Source: Pseudomonas sp. PDNC002 (GTDB lineage: Bacteria; Pseudomonadota; Gammaproteobacteria; Pseudomonadales; Pseudomonadaceae). From it: 64,000 bases of DNA. The notes below the pieces were generated by a model. It saw nothing but the letters and a program-made list of their open reading frames with translations, was not told the DNA's origin and did no database searches. Location of the stretch: NCBI RefSeq assembly GCF_016919445.1, contig NZ_CP070356.1, forward strand, positions 4,839,502-4,903,501, read 5' to 3'. Below are positions 27,422 to 37,179 of this stretch, piece by piece; positions within the stretch are counted from its first letter, which is position 1; each line of letters opens with the position of its first letter. The translations under genes and the position numbers were made by a program.

Positions 27422-30400
27422 TCAGAAATCGTACCTGAGTCCCACCGTTCCCTCATGGGCCCGATAGCTGTCTTCACCCCACTGCTGCCCCAGCTGCCCC
27501 CATACATGCAGACCACTGGTGAGCTCGCCCTGGATCCCGACCTTGAGTTCATAGGTACTGCTCGGAGTCTGGGCACCGATGCGAGCAGCATCGAAGTCCA
27601 GGCTGTTGCGCACATCAGTGTTCCACCAGTTGGCCTCAATGAATGGTTGAACCGCGTTGCCATTGTGCGTATCGCGACTCAACAGGCGCGCACCCGCCCG
27701 AGTGGTGATACCAGATGCATCGGCATCATTCACTCGGGTACCGCTCTGTTCCCTGTGGCTGTCCTGCTGAATATCGCTGTAGATAACCTGCGCCTGCGGC
27801 TCCAACATGATCTGGCGATCGCCGAAACCACCCAGCATGAAAGCCCAGCCGCCCTCGATCGACCCTATCCAGCCGTTGCTGTCGTAATGCTCGCCAGCCA
27901 GGCCTTTGCCCTTGACAGTGCTGTCGTACCAGCCGTGCTGCAACCATGAGTCCACATAGGGGCCGTCTTTCGCATCACCATTGAGGTACCAGGTGCCATA
28001 CATTCCCAGCGCGTAGCCGTCGACCGTCCCGCTGGCGCTGCGCCGCGTGCCGTTCTGGGTATATTTGATGTCATTGTTGGCGGCCGTAATGTCTGCATGG
28101 CCGATGGAGCCCATTACCCCGACGAGGTAGCGCTGGTCGCTGCCGCTCCCTCCCCATTGCGCGATATCGCTGCCAAAGTGCAGAAGTTGGCTGTTGGTCC
28201 GGGTGTCGATGTCGCCGCCTGCAGCGCGCCCCTTCTCCTGGCCACCCACCACGCGAATCCAACCGGCAGGCACGACTTCCCGGTCTTTCTCGGCCTCGGC
28301 ATTACGCGGCTCGCCAAGGCGATCATGCAGGGTATGCACAAACATCGTGCCAGCCACCGCCAGGTTCGCCGCATAGGCCCCGGTTTCCGGACGCGGCGAT
28401 TTGCTGCGGGCCGGCTGCGGGGTGGGGGGCAATGTACTGACCGAGCGCAGGTACCAGTTACCGTCCGCAGCTGTCGTCGCGCTGCCATGGTAGAGATCAT
28501 ATTCATAGGCGCCGGCGGCCAGGCGTCCCGACAGCTGGAATACGCCGTTTGCGGACTGACCGGCGTCCAGCACTCGAACCAGTTCAATACCATTGCCGAC
28601 GGTCTGCGCACCTTCCCCTCCGACATTATTCACGACCAGGCTTGTCGGAGAGGAACCGGCGCTGGTGCCATCAACCACCAGCATGTCGCTCCGGCTATTG
28701 GCGCCACCTTCATTGAGTACGGTATCGAGCTTGATCTGCCCGCCGTTGCTGATGAATACCCCGCCACCGGAAACTCCTGCCGCCTGGCTACCGGAAATAA
28801 CCAGTACATCTCCCACTTGCTGACGGTCACCGCTGAGGTCGAGAGTGCCGCTGTTGCTGAAAACATGTACGCCAAGCAGCTGTGCCTGCACCGGCCCAGC
28901 CAAGGACATTGAATTGGCAGCGTAGCCGGTACGGTATTCACCTTCCGGGGTCAGCGCTGCGGCCAAACCTCCATCGCCGAGCAGGGCAATGGTGCCGCTA
29001 TTGTCGATGCGGTTTTCCCCATGATTGCCGAGATCGCTGATTGCAACCCCCAGCGTGTCACGGACCTGATCACCATCGGTATCGGCAAAATTGCGGAGTT
29101 CCCAGAGGCCGGTGTTCTCCATGGTGACGGTCGAACCGAAGCCCTGGACCATGCCGGCCAGCTTCCCCGCGTTCCGAAGGGACGCATTACCAGCCGCTGT
29201 ATCGTCCATGTAGAAGAGAACGGCCTGATCGCTGAGAGCGGACAAATCGCCGCTATTGCTGACAGTCGGCTCAATACCTGCTGCGACAACACCGGCTCCG
29301 AACCTGCTTCCGCCTTGTACTTGCCCGGAATTGGTCACGCTGACCTTGCCAGCGGCGCTCAATGCCACAATGGCGCTTGCGTCCTCACCAGTGCTTGAGA
29401 TGCCGCCGACGTTCTCCACCACGATCTGGCCGCTACCGATGTCAATAGCGCTCACGCCATCGGCGGCTTCGCCTCGAGCCTCCAGCACGCCATCGTTAGT
29501 GATACGTTGGTGGCCATTTATCGTGACTGTATTTATACCCGGAGAAGAAGCATCGAGAGTCTGAATCGTTCCATGATTTTGTATGCCGATCTCACCGCCC
29601 ATTGTAGATACGGCTTGTATCCCACTGGAGCCATCCGACTCAACACGAATAATTCCGCTGTTTTCTATATTGGTCGCACCTTTGGTGGCATGGGTTTCGA
29701 TGCCTGCGCTGGAAGCTCCATGCATCAAGATATCCCCATTGTTGGTGATATTAATTTTTTCAATGGCCCTACTGCTAGATAAATCACCTGTTACAACTAC
29801 CCCAGCACCCTGCGCCCCCACCGAAGTTCCGTCTATCGCCGCAGCGATGATTCCGCTACCGCCCTCATCGCTAGTTACGCGAACATCTCCATCATCAGTT
29901 AAGAGTAGCGAACTCCCAGCTATAGCAAGAATACCAGCAGATTGCTCACCATGAGTGGTTATGTCGCCGGAATACTCGACTCGGACATCACCGGAATTGG
30001 ACATAGCCAATATACCGTGACCATTGGAGTTTTCCGGATTATCTATATGGATATCACCGGACCCCGAAATATTGACAGCGCCACCAGCAACGTTGCTGGC
30101 GCGAATCCCTGCAGCCCCACCACCACCTGTAGTTCGGATCAGTCCGTCATTGTGAACGGACAAGCCAGGGGATAGCCCTACATTTCCGCCACTAGAATCA
30201 TAATTAGCCTGCAGTTCGATTCCGCTAGAGCCACTCCCCTGAGTGAGCAAGTTTCCGGAATTAAGGATGGAAATCCTATGCGAGGTATACGTTGCCGCCA
30301 GAATGGCGGGCGCAGCATTACCCTCGGTCGAGATAGAGCCACTGTTGCCGATAACCACATCCCGCTCAGTAGAAGCACCCAACGCAATGTGCTCTCGATA

Positions 30401-30826
30401 AAAATAACTCAGCGCAAAGATACCAGGCTCGCTCTTATTATAAGTCCGGATCGGCATATCGTTAGAAATATTCAATCCAGAGCTACTCACTAGGGCGATA
30501 CTGCCCCTCTGGAATTGAGGACCTCCAGATCCAGACCCACTCACTGCGGCAATACTGCCCGCCTGGAGATCACCCCCCCCAAATGCGGTTGAAATCTGAT
30601 AGCTAGTGCTGCTCGAACTTGCAATCGCAATCGAACCCATTGCGGTGGACATCGAACTATTCTCTGCTTGAGCATCGACCGAAGCCAGAGTTGCTGCTAC
30701 GAAGCCAGCAATAGAAAATAGACTGCCTTGACTGCTGGAAGTCTTGCCGTACCAGCCTACCAATTCAGAAGCAACCTCCCAGCAACCTCTAGAGGCATTC
30801 CAGATAACGTTACACACCTTGTTCAT
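27422..30826 (-). CDS. Classical (type Va) autotransporter with ESPR signal
   Basis: 1134 residues. The ESPR signal (MNKVCNVIWNASRGCWEVAS) is followed by a hydrophobic core with cleavage near AQA/EN (about residue 55). The passenger is a beta-helix of short repeats of the form NSGxIxxxGxxSxGI. A proline-rich linker leads to the conserved RPETGAYAANLAVAGTMFVH helix and a C-terminal 12-strand barrel ending VGLRYDF. No protease triad or other catalytic motif was seen, so an adhesin or biofilm role is likeliest. The N-terminal half of the passenger is coded by distinctly AT-richer DNA than the barrel. No strong ribosome site precedes the ATG. Confidence 0.94.
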   Translation of the reverse strand: MNKVCNVIWNASRGCWEVASELVGWYGKTSSSQGSLFSIAGFVAATLASVDAQAENSSMSTAMGSIAIASSSSTSYQISTAFGGGDLQAGSIAAVSGSGSGGPQFQRGSIALVSSSGLNISNDMPIRTYNKSEPGIFALSYFYREHIALGASTERDVVIGNSGSISTEGNAAPAILAATYTSHRISILNSGNLLTQGSGSSGIELQANYDSSGGNVGLSPGLSVHNDGLIRTTGGGGAAGIRASNVAGGAVNISGSGDIHIDNPENSNGHGILAMSNSGDVRVEYSGDITTHGEQSAGILAIAGSSLLLTDDGDVRVTSDEGGSGIIAAAIDGTSVGAQGAGVVVTGDLSSSRAIEKINITNNGDILMHGASSAGIETHATKGATNIENSGIIRVESDGSSGIQAVSTMGGEIGIQNHGTIQTLDASSPGINTVTINGHQRITNDGVLEARGEAADGVSAIDIGSGQIVVENVGGISSTGEDASAIVALSAAGKVSVTNSGQVQGGSRFGAGVVAAGIEPTVSNSGDLSALSDQAVLFYMDDTAAGNASLRNAGKLAGMVQGFGSTVTMENTGLWELRNFADTDGDQVRDTLGVAISDLGNHGENRIDNSGTIALLGDGGLAAALTPEGEYRTGYAANSMSLAGPVQAQLLGVHVFSNSGTLDLSGDRQQVGDVLVISGSQAAGVSGGGVFISNGGQIKLDTVLNEGGANSRSDMLVVDGTSAGSSPTSLVVNNVGGEGAQTVGNGIELVRVLDAGQSANGVFQLSGRLAAGAYEYDLYHGSATTAADGNWYLRSVSTLPPTPQPARSKSPRPETGAYAANLAVAGTMFVHTLHDRLGEPRNAEAEKDREVVPAGWIRVVGGQEKGRAAGGDIDTRTNSQLLHFGSDIAQWGGSGSDQRYLVGVMGSIGHADITAANNDIKYTQNGTRRSASGTVDGYALGMYGTWYLNGDAKDGPYVDSWLQHGWYDSTVKGKGLAGEHYDSNGWIGSIEGGWAFMLGGFGDRQIMLEPQAQVIYSDIQQDSHREQSGTRVNDADASGITTRAGARLLSRDTHNGNAVQPFIEANWWNTDVRNSLDFDAARIGAQTPSSTYELKVGIQGELTSGLHVWGQLGQQWGEDSYRAHEGTVGLRYDF

Positions 30827-31195
30827 ATCGAAGATTACTTATCCTTGTAGGAACTGCACCGTTTGAATTCTGAATCCGAATTCGTTGCGGCCGCCACTCT
30901 AGTTAGCGCACACGATGCTCCACACAAGACATTTCCCGATTACTGCCCAAGTATTTTCTCACCCCCCATCTCTTCTCTCCGATCTGACTGGCTGCTCATA
31001 AATTCTGAGGGAGAAGTCTATAAAAAATGGAGAAATAACTACTTAAAGGACATTTTCCTAGGAAAATTCACTCAACCAAAAGCAGAAATCGCCTTAGGAC
31101 GCTGGAGCGCAAAGCGTCAAACAAAAATACAGCCATTCCAGCCCAAAAAACGGCGCTGCGCACCTGAGCAAAACTCCGATACGGTAGGTATTCTT
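30827..31195. other. AT-rich intergenic region upstream of the autotransporter
   Basis: Low-GC stretch with no supported gene; the one long plus-strand frame through it has no ribosome site and poor coding bias. It should contain the minus-strand autotransporter promoter. Confidence 0.45.
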
Positions 31196-31585
31196 ATGAA
31201 TATAAAAACGGCTCGAACAAGGAGTTCTGTCACTCTTGGCGCGCCGAGGACGACTGGTAGTTATGCTAGGCGCAGGATAGCGATCCAGCCTGATTCCCGG
31301 AGTGAGTCAGCTCAATCGCAGCTCCTGCTTCATGAGCTAATTGCCCACCGCGAGCGCGACCCGGACTGGTTAATCAAGACACCTCAACCAGTGCTCACAC
31401 TCGCCACGTACTGTATCCATCACAAGCAGATTCTCGAGTCTTGCTTGAGCGATTTATCGCGCTGGATACAAAGCAAAGCGCCATTTCTCCAGGTCGAAGA
31501 AATGGCGCTTTCTCTAATTGACGAGCATGACGCTTTGTATAGCGCCGCCGGGAGCCTCAGCGCGAGCTGCGCAGCGCATCCTTAG
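31196..31585 (+). CDS. Doubtful hypothetical protein
   Basis: 129-residue frame whose ATG has TAGG 7 nt upstream. The middle ([20 protein letters not shown], then a helical segment to [10 protein letters not shown]) looks protein-like. However, the frame reads straight through a strong hairpin at 31475-31511 and overlaps the 3' end of the convergent acyl-CoA dehydrogenase by 29 bp. Composition is atypical for the window. It is either a foreign short gene with a read-through tail or a chance frame. Confidence 0.25.
   Translation: MNIKTARTRSSVTLGAPRTTGSYARRRIAIQPDSRSESAQSQLLLHELIAHRERDPDWLIKTPQPVLTLATYCIHHKQILESCLSDLSRWIQSKAPFLQVEEMALSLIDEHDALYSAAGSLSASCAAHP
31475..31511. terminator. Long hairpin, likely terminator of the acyl-CoA dehydrogenase gene
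   Basis: Perfect 14-bp stem (AAAGCGCCATTTCT and its complement) with a 9-nt loop, 46 bp beyond the minus-strand stop at 31557. The minus-strand 3' side continues into a T-rich tract. Confidence 0.8.
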
Positions 31586-32786
31586 GCACGTATTTGCCGA
31601 TCTCGTATTTGCCGATGGCCGCACGGTGCACCTCGTCCGGGCCGTCGGCCAGGCGCAGGGTGCGCTGCATGGCGTACCAGTAGGCCAGGGGGAAGTCGTT
31701 GGAGACGCCGGCGCCGCCGTGCATCTGGATGGCGCGGTCGATCACCTGCAGGGCGACGTTGGGCGCGACGACCTTGATCTGGGCAATCTCGCTCTGGGCA
31801 AACTTGTTGCCGGCCTTGTCCATCATGTACGCGGCATTGAGGGTCAGCAGGCGAGCCTGGTTGATCTCGATTCGCGAGTTGGCGATGTGATCGATGTTGC
31901 CACCCAGGCGTGCCAGCGGCTTGCCGAAGGCGGTGCGGCTGACGGAGCGCTTGCACATCAGTTCCAGCGCGCGCTCGGCCATGCCGATGGAGCGCATGCA
32001 GTGGTGGATGCGGCCTGGGCCGAGGCGCCCCTGGGCGATCTCGAAGCCGCGGCCTTCGCCGAGCAGCACGTTCTCGTAGGGCACGCGGACATTCTCGAAC
32101 AGCACTTCGGCGTGGCCGTGCGGTGCATCGTCGTAGCCGAATACCGGCAGCGGACGGAGGATTTTCACGCCGGGGGCGTCGGTGGGTACCAGGATCATCG
32201 AGTGCTGCTGGTGGCGCGGCGCATCCGGGTTGGTCAGGCCCATGAAGATCATGATCTTGCAGCGCGGGTCGCAGGCGCCGGAGGTCCACCACTTGCGGCC
32301 GTTGATGACCCACTCGTCACCGTCACGGACCGCGTTGGCTTCCATGTTGGTCGCATCGGAAGACGCCACGCCCGGCTCGGTCATGGCGAAGGCGGAGCGG
32401 ATTTCGCCACGCAGCAGCGGCTCCAGCCAGGTGCGCTTGTGCTCTTCGGAGCCGTAGCGAACCAGCACTTCCATGTTGCCGGTGTCCGGTGCGGCGCAGT
32501 TGAAGGGCTCGGAGCCGATCAGCGAGCGGCCCATGATCTCGGCCAGCGGTGCGTATTCCATGTTGGTCAGGCCGGCGCCCAGTTCGGACTCGGGCAGGAA
32601 CAGGTTCCACAGGCCTTCGGCTTTCGCCTTGGCCTTGAGGTCTTCCATGATTTGCGTCGGCTGCCAGCGGTCACCCTGGGCCACTTGCTCCTCGAACACC
32701 TTCTCGGCGGGATAGACGTTGGCTTCCATGAACGCGGTGAGGCGCTCACGCAGGTCCTGAACCTTGGCGGAATAAGCGAAATCCAT
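31557..32786 (-). CDS. Acyl-CoA dehydrogenase (ACAD10/11-like)
   Basis: 409-residue flavoenzyme for alpha,beta-dehydrogenation of an acyl-CoA. The FAD-contact segment [17 protein letters not shown], the [12 protein letters not shown] strand and the C-terminal [19 protein letters not shown] segment place it in the longer-chain ACAD10/11-type branch. The ATG at 32786 was preferred because the conserved [16 protein letters not shown] begins there. It is divergent from a LysR gene with a 167-bp shared promoter region, so LysR control is likely. Confidence 0.93.
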   Translation of the reverse strand: MDFAYSAKVQDLRERLTAFMEANVYPAEKVFEEQVAQGDRWQPTQIMEDLKAKAKAEGLWNLFLPESELGAGLTNMEYAPLAEIMGRSLIGSEPFNCAAPDTGNMEVLVRYGSEEHKRTWLEPLLRGEIRSAFAMTEPGVASSDATNMEANAVRDGDEWVINGRKWWTSGACDPRCKIMIFMGLTNPDAPRHQQHSMILVPTDAPGVKILRPLPVFGYDDAPHGHAEVLFENVRVPYENVLLGEGRGFEIAQGRLGPGRIHHCMRSIGMAERALELMCKRSVSRTAFGKPLARLGGNIDHIANSRIEINQARLLTLNAAYMMDKAGNKFAQSEIAQIKVVAPNVALQVIDRAIQMHGGAGVSNDFPLAYWYAMQRTLRLADGPDEVHRAAIGKYEIGKYVPKDALRSSR

Positions 32787-32953
32787 GGGGGCTAACCTTC
32801 TGGCGGCGGTTGTATGTGTGGTGATGATGCTAGAACAGCCAAGGGCATTTACCCAGCCTATTATCCGAATCAATGAACATTCATAACCCGTATGGACCTG
32901 AGCGCTCGTTCGGGTATGATCGGCCGCAGAACAACTACAAGCGGAGCCCTGGA

Positions 32954-33886
32954 ATGAACCTCAGCAAGGTCGATCTGAACCTGTTCATCGTCTTCGATGC
33001 GATCTACACCGAAGCCAACCTGACCCGCGCCGGACAGATAGTCGGCATTACCCAGCCCGCCGTTTCCAACGCCCTCGCCCGCCTGCGTGAAACCTTTAAC
33101 GACCCGCTGTTCGTGCGTACCGCGCAGGGCATGGTGCCCACGCCCATGGCGCAGAACATCATCGGGCCGGTGCGCAACGCGCTGCAGCTGCTGCGGGTTT
33201 CGGTGCAGGAGAGCCGCACCTTCACCCCGACCCAGGCGAACAAGACCTACCGCATCAGCATGACCGACCTCACCGAGGCCATCGTGTTGCCGCCGCTGTT
33301 CCAGCGCCTGCGCCGCCAGGCGCCGAACGTGCACATCGAGAGCTTCCTCTCCAAGCGCCGCGAAACCACCAAGGAACTGGCCGCCGGCCGCCTGGACTTC
33401 GCCGTCGACGCGCCGCTCAACACCGACCCGCAAGTGCGCCACGTCAAGCTGATGGAGGACCGCTACGTCTGTGCCATGCGCCAGGGCCACCCGCTAGCCA
33501 AGGACAAGGTGACGCTGGAGGAATACCTGTCGGTGGCGCACATCCAGATTTCCAGCCGCCGCAGCGGCCTGGGCTATGTCGACCTGTCGCTGGGCAAGAT
33601 GGGCCTGCAGCGCAAGATCGCCCTGCGTTCGCAGCACTACCTGATGGCGTCGACCGTGGTGCAGCAGACTGACATGGTGGTCACCGTGCCCGAGCGCTTC
33701 GCCCGCCACCACGGCCTGCATTTCGTCGACCTGCCGGTGAATGACGTGCCCAAGCTGGAAACCCACCTGTACTGGCACGAAAGCACCGACCAGGACCCAG
33801 CCAACCGCTGGATGCGCGAGCAGATCATCGAATTGTGCCAGCAGGTGACGGCGCGCGAAGCGCGGGAAGCGGCGGAGCGCGCCTGA
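32954..33886 (+). CDS. LysR-family transcriptional regulator
   Basis: 310 residues from the ATG at 32954 (GGAG upstream). The HTH is [22 protein letters not shown], with the start [18 protein letters not shown] typical of the NodD/NahR-like branch of LysR proteins. The effector domain follows from about residue 92. It sits between a divergent acyl-CoA dehydrogenase and a convergent four-gene beta-oxidation operon and is the obvious candidate regulator of both. The inducer is not deducible, but an acyl-CoA or fatty-acid-like ligand would fit. Confidence 0.93.
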   Translation: MNLSKVDLNLFIVFDAIYTEANLTRAGQIVGITQPAVSNALARLRETFNDPLFVRTAQGMVPTPMAQNIIGPVRNALQLLRVSVQESRTFTPTQANKTYRISMTDLTEAIVLPPLFQRLRRQAPNVHIESFLSKRRETTKELAAGRLDFAVDAPLNTDPQVRHVKLMEDRYVCAMRQGHPLAKDKVTLEEYLSVAHIQISSRRSGLGYVDLSLGKMGLQRKIALRSQHYLMASTVVQQTDMVVTVPERFARHHGLHFVDLPVNDVPKLETHLYWHESTDQDPANRWMREQIIELCQQVTAREAREAAERA

Positions 33887-33898
33887 CACCACGCTTTT

Positions 33899-34002
33899 TG
33901 TAGGAGCGGATCTTATCCGCGAAATCCCGGCGAAGCCGGGGCATCCGTTGAGGTGAATGCCGGCCTGCCGGCCGGGTCGCGGATAAGATCCGCTCCTACA
34001 AA
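33899..34002. repeat. Paired inverted REP elements (BIME) between convergent genes
   Basis: Two oppositely oriented copies of the GTAGGAGCGGAT...ATCCGCGA REP (33900-33922 and 33977-33999) flank a GC-rich core with its own small hairpins. The flanks extend the symmetry (TTTTTGTAGG on one side, CCTACAAAA on the other). The whole 104 bp can fold as one long hairpin between lysR and the acyl-CoA dehydrogenase operon and may help end both transcripts. Confidence 0.9.
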
Positions 34003-34053
34003 AGCAATAAGCCCTGCCGAAGTGCCTGTCCAACGAACAGGCCGGGGAACCCT

Positions 34054-35181
34054 TTACAGACTCCGCGCGATCACCAGCCGCTGCACGTCGCTGGTGCCTT
34101 CGTAAATCTGGCACACGCGCACGTCGCGGTAGATGCGCTCCACCGGGTAGTCCTGCAGATAACCGTAACCGCCGAGGGTCTGGATCGCTGCGGAGCACAC
34201 GCGCTCGGCCATTTCCGAGGCGAACAGCTTGGCCATGGAGGCCTCGGTCAGGCACGGCAGGCCGGCTTCGCGCAGGCTGGCCGCGTGGTGGACCATCTGT
34301 CGCGCCACGGCGATCTCGGTGGCCATGTCGCTCAAGCGGAAAGCCACGGCCTGGTGCTGGATGATCGGCTTGCCGAAGGTCTCGCGCTCGTGGGCGTAGT
34401 CACGGGCGTATTCGAACGCGGCGCGGGCCATGCCGACGGCTTGCGAAGCGATGCCGATGCGCCCGCCTTCCAGGTTCGCCAAGGCGATGGCATAGCCCTG
34501 CCCCTCCTCGCCCAGCCGGTAGCTGGCGGGGATGCGCACATCATCGAAGGCGATCTGGCAGGTATCAGAAGCGTGCTGGCCGAGCTTGTCCTCAACGCGT
34601 ACCACGCGGTAACCGGGCGTGTCAGTCGGCACGATGAAGGCGCTGATGCCCTTCTTGCCCGCCGCCGCATCGGTCACTGCGAAGACGATCACCACGCCGG
34701 CATGGCTGCCGGAGGTAATGAACTGCTTGCTGCCGTTCAGCACGTAATGATCGCCATCACGGCGCGCGCGAGTCTTGAGGAAGCTGGCGTCGGAACCGGC
34801 CTGCGGCTCGGTCAGGGCAAAGGCGCCGATCATTTCGCCACGGGCCAGGGGCACGAGGAACTGGCGCTTCTGCTCGTCGTTGCCGAACTTGGCGATGGGC
34901 ATGCAGCCCACCGAGTTGTGCACGCTCATGATGGTCGAGCAGGCGCCGTCGCCGGCGGCGATCTCTTCCAGCGCCATGGCGTAGGCCAGGTGGCCGGTCT
35001 GCGCACCGCCCCACTCCTCCGCCACCAGCATGCCGAGGAAGCCGAGGTCGGCCATTTCCTTGATCGCTTCCGCGGGGAAACGGTGCTCACGGTCCCAGTC
35101 GGCGGCGAAGGGCTTCAGCCGCTCCTGGGCGAACTGGCGGGCAACGTCGCGGATCTGGATGTCTTCTTCACTGGGAATCAT
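34054..35181 (-). CDS. Short-chain acyl-CoA dehydrogenase
   Basis: 375 residues, standard ACAD length. FAD and substrate signatures are [16 protein letters not shown] and [17 protein letters not shown]. The C-terminal [20 protein letters not shown] is followed by [16 protein letters not shown], where the Glu is the catalytic base position of short-chain enzymes. AAGGAG precedes the ATG. It is the last gene of a four-gene operon (ligase, SDR, thiolase, ACAD), 10 bp after the thiolase, and catalyses the first oxidation of the acyl-CoA. Confidence 0.95.
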   Translation of the reverse strand: MIPSEEDIQIRDVARQFAQERLKPFAADWDREHRFPAEAIKEMADLGFLGMLVAEEWGGAQTGHLAYAMALEEIAAGDGACSTIMSVHNSVGCMPIAKFGNDEQKRQFLVPLARGEMIGAFALTEPQAGSDASFLKTRARRDGDHYVLNGSKQFITSGSHAGVVIVFAVTDAAAGKKGISAFIVPTDTPGYRVVRVEDKLGQHASDTCQIAFDDVRIPASYRLGEEGQGYAIALANLEGGRIGIASQAVGMARAAFEYARDYAHERETFGKPIIQHQAVAFRLSDMATEIAVARQMVHHAASLREAGLPCLTEASMAKLFASEMAERVCSAAIQTLGGYGYLQDYPVERIYRDVRVCQIYEGTSDVQRLVIARSL

Positions 35182-35191
35182 GGTTGGCTCC

Positions 35192-36376
35192 TTAGGCCAG
35201 GCACTCGACCGCGATAGCCGTGGCTTCGCCGCCGCCGATGCATACCGAGGCCACGCCGCGCTTGAGGTCGTACTGCTTGAGCGCCGACAGCAGGGTCACA
35301 ATCACCCGCGCGCCGGATGCGCCAATCGGGTGGCCGAGGGCGCAGGCGCCGCCGTGGACGTTGAGCTTTTCGTGGGGGATGTCCAGATCACGCATGGCGG
35401 CCATGGCGACCACGGCAAAGGCCTCGTTGACCTCGAACAGGTCGACATCGCCGATGGTCCAGCCGGTGCGCTGCATCAGGCGGTTCAGCGCGCCGACCGG
35501 GGCAGTCGGGAACAGGTTCGGTGCATCGGCGAAGGACGAGTGGCCACGGATCGCGGCCAGCGGCGTCAGGCCACGTTTCTCGGCTTCGGACAGGCGCATC
35601 AGCACCAGCGCGGCGGCGCCGTCGGAGATGGAGCTGGCGTTGGCCGCCGTCACGGTACCGCCGTCGCGGAACGCCGGTTTCAGGGTGGGAATCTTGTCCG
35701 GACGCGCCTTGGGCGGCTGTTCGTCCTGGCTGATTTCGCGTGTTTCCTTACCGGCCTTGACGGTCAGCGCAACGATTTCCTCGGCGAAGCGGCCTTCGCT
35801 CATGGCCTTCTGCGCGCGGGTCAGCGAGGTGATGGCGTAGTCGTCCTGCTGCTGGCGGGTGAAGCCGTATTTCTCGGCGCAGTCCTCGGCGAAGGTGCCC
35901 ATCAGGCGGCCCTTGTCGTAGGCATCTTCGAGGCCGTCGAGGAACATGTGGTCAAGCACCTTGCCGTGGCCCATGCGGTAGCCACTGCGGGCGCGCTCCA
36001 GCAGGTACGGGGCGTTGGACATGCTCTCCATGCCGCCGGCCAATGCTACGCGGGCGCTGCCGGCGAGGATGGCGTCATGGGCCATCATCGCGGCCTTCAT
36101 GCCCGAGCCGCACATCTTGTTCACCGTGGAGCACGGCGTGCCACGCGCGAGGCCCGCGCCCAGCACTGCCTGGCGCGCCGGTGCCTGGCCCTGCCCGGCG
36201 GAGAGCACGCAGCCGAGCACCGCTTCGTCCACGTCTTCGGCGCCCAGACGGGCGCGTTCGACTGCGGCGCGGATGGCGGCGGCGCCAAGGGTGGCGGCGG
36301 TGACATCCTTGAATTCGCCGAGGAAGCCGCCCATGGGAGTACGGGTGGCACTGACGATGACGATGGGATCGTTCAT
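35192..36376 (-). CDS. Acetyl-CoA C-acyltransferase (thiolase)
   Basis: 394 residues. All three thiolase active-site blocks are present: the nucleophile Cys in [13 protein letters not shown], the His in [17 protein letters not shown] and the second Cys in [13 protein letters not shown]. It cleaves a 3-ketoacyl-CoA to acetyl-CoA and a shortened acyl-CoA (or condenses acetyl-CoA in reverse). It lies within the operon, 14 bp after the SDR gene, with AGGAG before its ATG. Confidence 0.96.
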   Translation of the reverse strand: MNDPIVIVSATRTPMGGFLGEFKDVTAATLGAAAIRAAVERARLGAEDVDEAVLGCVLSAGQGQAPARQAVLGAGLARGTPCSTVNKMCGSGMKAAMMAHDAILAGSARVALAGGMESMSNAPYLLERARSGYRMGHGKVLDHMFLDGLEDAYDKGRLMGTFAEDCAEKYGFTRQQQDDYAITSLTRAQKAMSEGRFAEEIVALTVKAGKETREISQDEQPPKARPDKIPTLKPAFRDGGTVTAANASSISDGAAALVLMRLSEAEKRGLTPLAAIRGHSSFADAPNLFPTAPVGALNRLMQRTGWTIGDVDLFEVNEAFAVVAMAAMRDLDIPHEKLNVHGGACALGHPIGASGARVIVTLLSALKQYDLKRGVASVCIGGGEATAIAVECLA

Positions 36377-36390
36377 GGCAATTCTCCTGC

Positions 36391-37161
36391 TTACTTCGCG
36401 GCCATGCGGATGGCGCCGTCGAGGCGGATCACTTCGCCGTTGAGCATTGTGTTCTCGATGATGTGGCGGGCCAGCGCGGCGTACTCGTCGGGACGACCGA
36501 GGCGCGGCGGGAACGGGACACTGGCGCCGAGGGAGTCGCGCACTTCCTGGGGCATGGCGGCCATCATCGGCGTCTCGAAGATGCCGGGGGCGATGGTCAT
36601 CACGCGGATGCCCGAGCGCGCCAGTTCACGGGCGATCGGTAGAGTCATGCCGACCACGGCGCTCTTGGACGCAGAGTACGCGGCCTGGCCGATCTGCCCG
36701 TCGAAGGCAGCCACCGAGGCAGTGTTGATGATGATGCCGCGCTCGCCGCCGGCGTCAGGCTGGTTCTGCGCCATGGCGTCAGCGGCCAGGCGCAGCATGT
36801 TGAAGGTGCCGATCAGGTTGATGTTGATGGTGCGGGCAAAGCTGTCCAGACCATGCACGCCATTGCGGCCGAGGACCTTTTCCGCCGGGGCCACGCCCGC
36901 GCAGTTGGCCAGCCCATGCAGCGCGCCGAAGGCGTCCAGGGCGAGTTGCACGGCGGCCTTGCCGTCCGCCTCGCTGCACACGTCGGTGCGGATGAAGCGC
37001 GCATTGGCTTCGCCCAGTTCGGCAGCCTGGGCCGCGCCGGCTTCGGCGTTGATGTCGGCCAGCACTACCTTGGCGCCTGCGGACACCAGCAGTTTCGCCG
37101 TGGCGGCGCCGAGGCCGGAGCCGCCGCCGGTGATCAGGAATACCTTGTTCTGGATCTGCAT
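36391..37161 (-). CDS. SDR-family 3-hydroxyacyl-CoA dehydrogenase
   Basis: 256 residues of the classical short-chain dehydrogenase fold: [15 protein letters not shown] nucleotide site, catalytic Ser in NTASVAAFD, and YSASK. The sequence resembles the type II 3-hydroxyacyl-CoA dehydrogenase (HSD17B10-like) group, which oxidises 3-hydroxyacyl-CoA in branched or short-chain beta-oxidation. GGAG precedes the ATG. The place between ligase and thiolase supports that role. A hydratase is missing from the operon and must be supplied from elsewhere. Confidence 0.92.
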   Translation of the reverse strand: MQIQNKVFLITGGGSGLGAATAKLLVSAGAKVVLADINAEAGAAQAAELGEANARFIRTDVCSEADGKAAVQLALDAFGALHGLANCAGVAPAEKVLGRNGVHGLDSFARTININLIGTFNMLRLAADAMAQNQPDAGGERGIIINTASVAAFDGQIGQAAYSASKSAVVGMTLPIARELARSGIRVMTIAPGIFETPMMAAMPQEVRDSLGASVPFPPRLGRPDEYAALARHIIENTMLNGEVIRLDGAIRMAAK

Positions 37162-37179
37162 GAAGTCTCTCCGCTGTAC

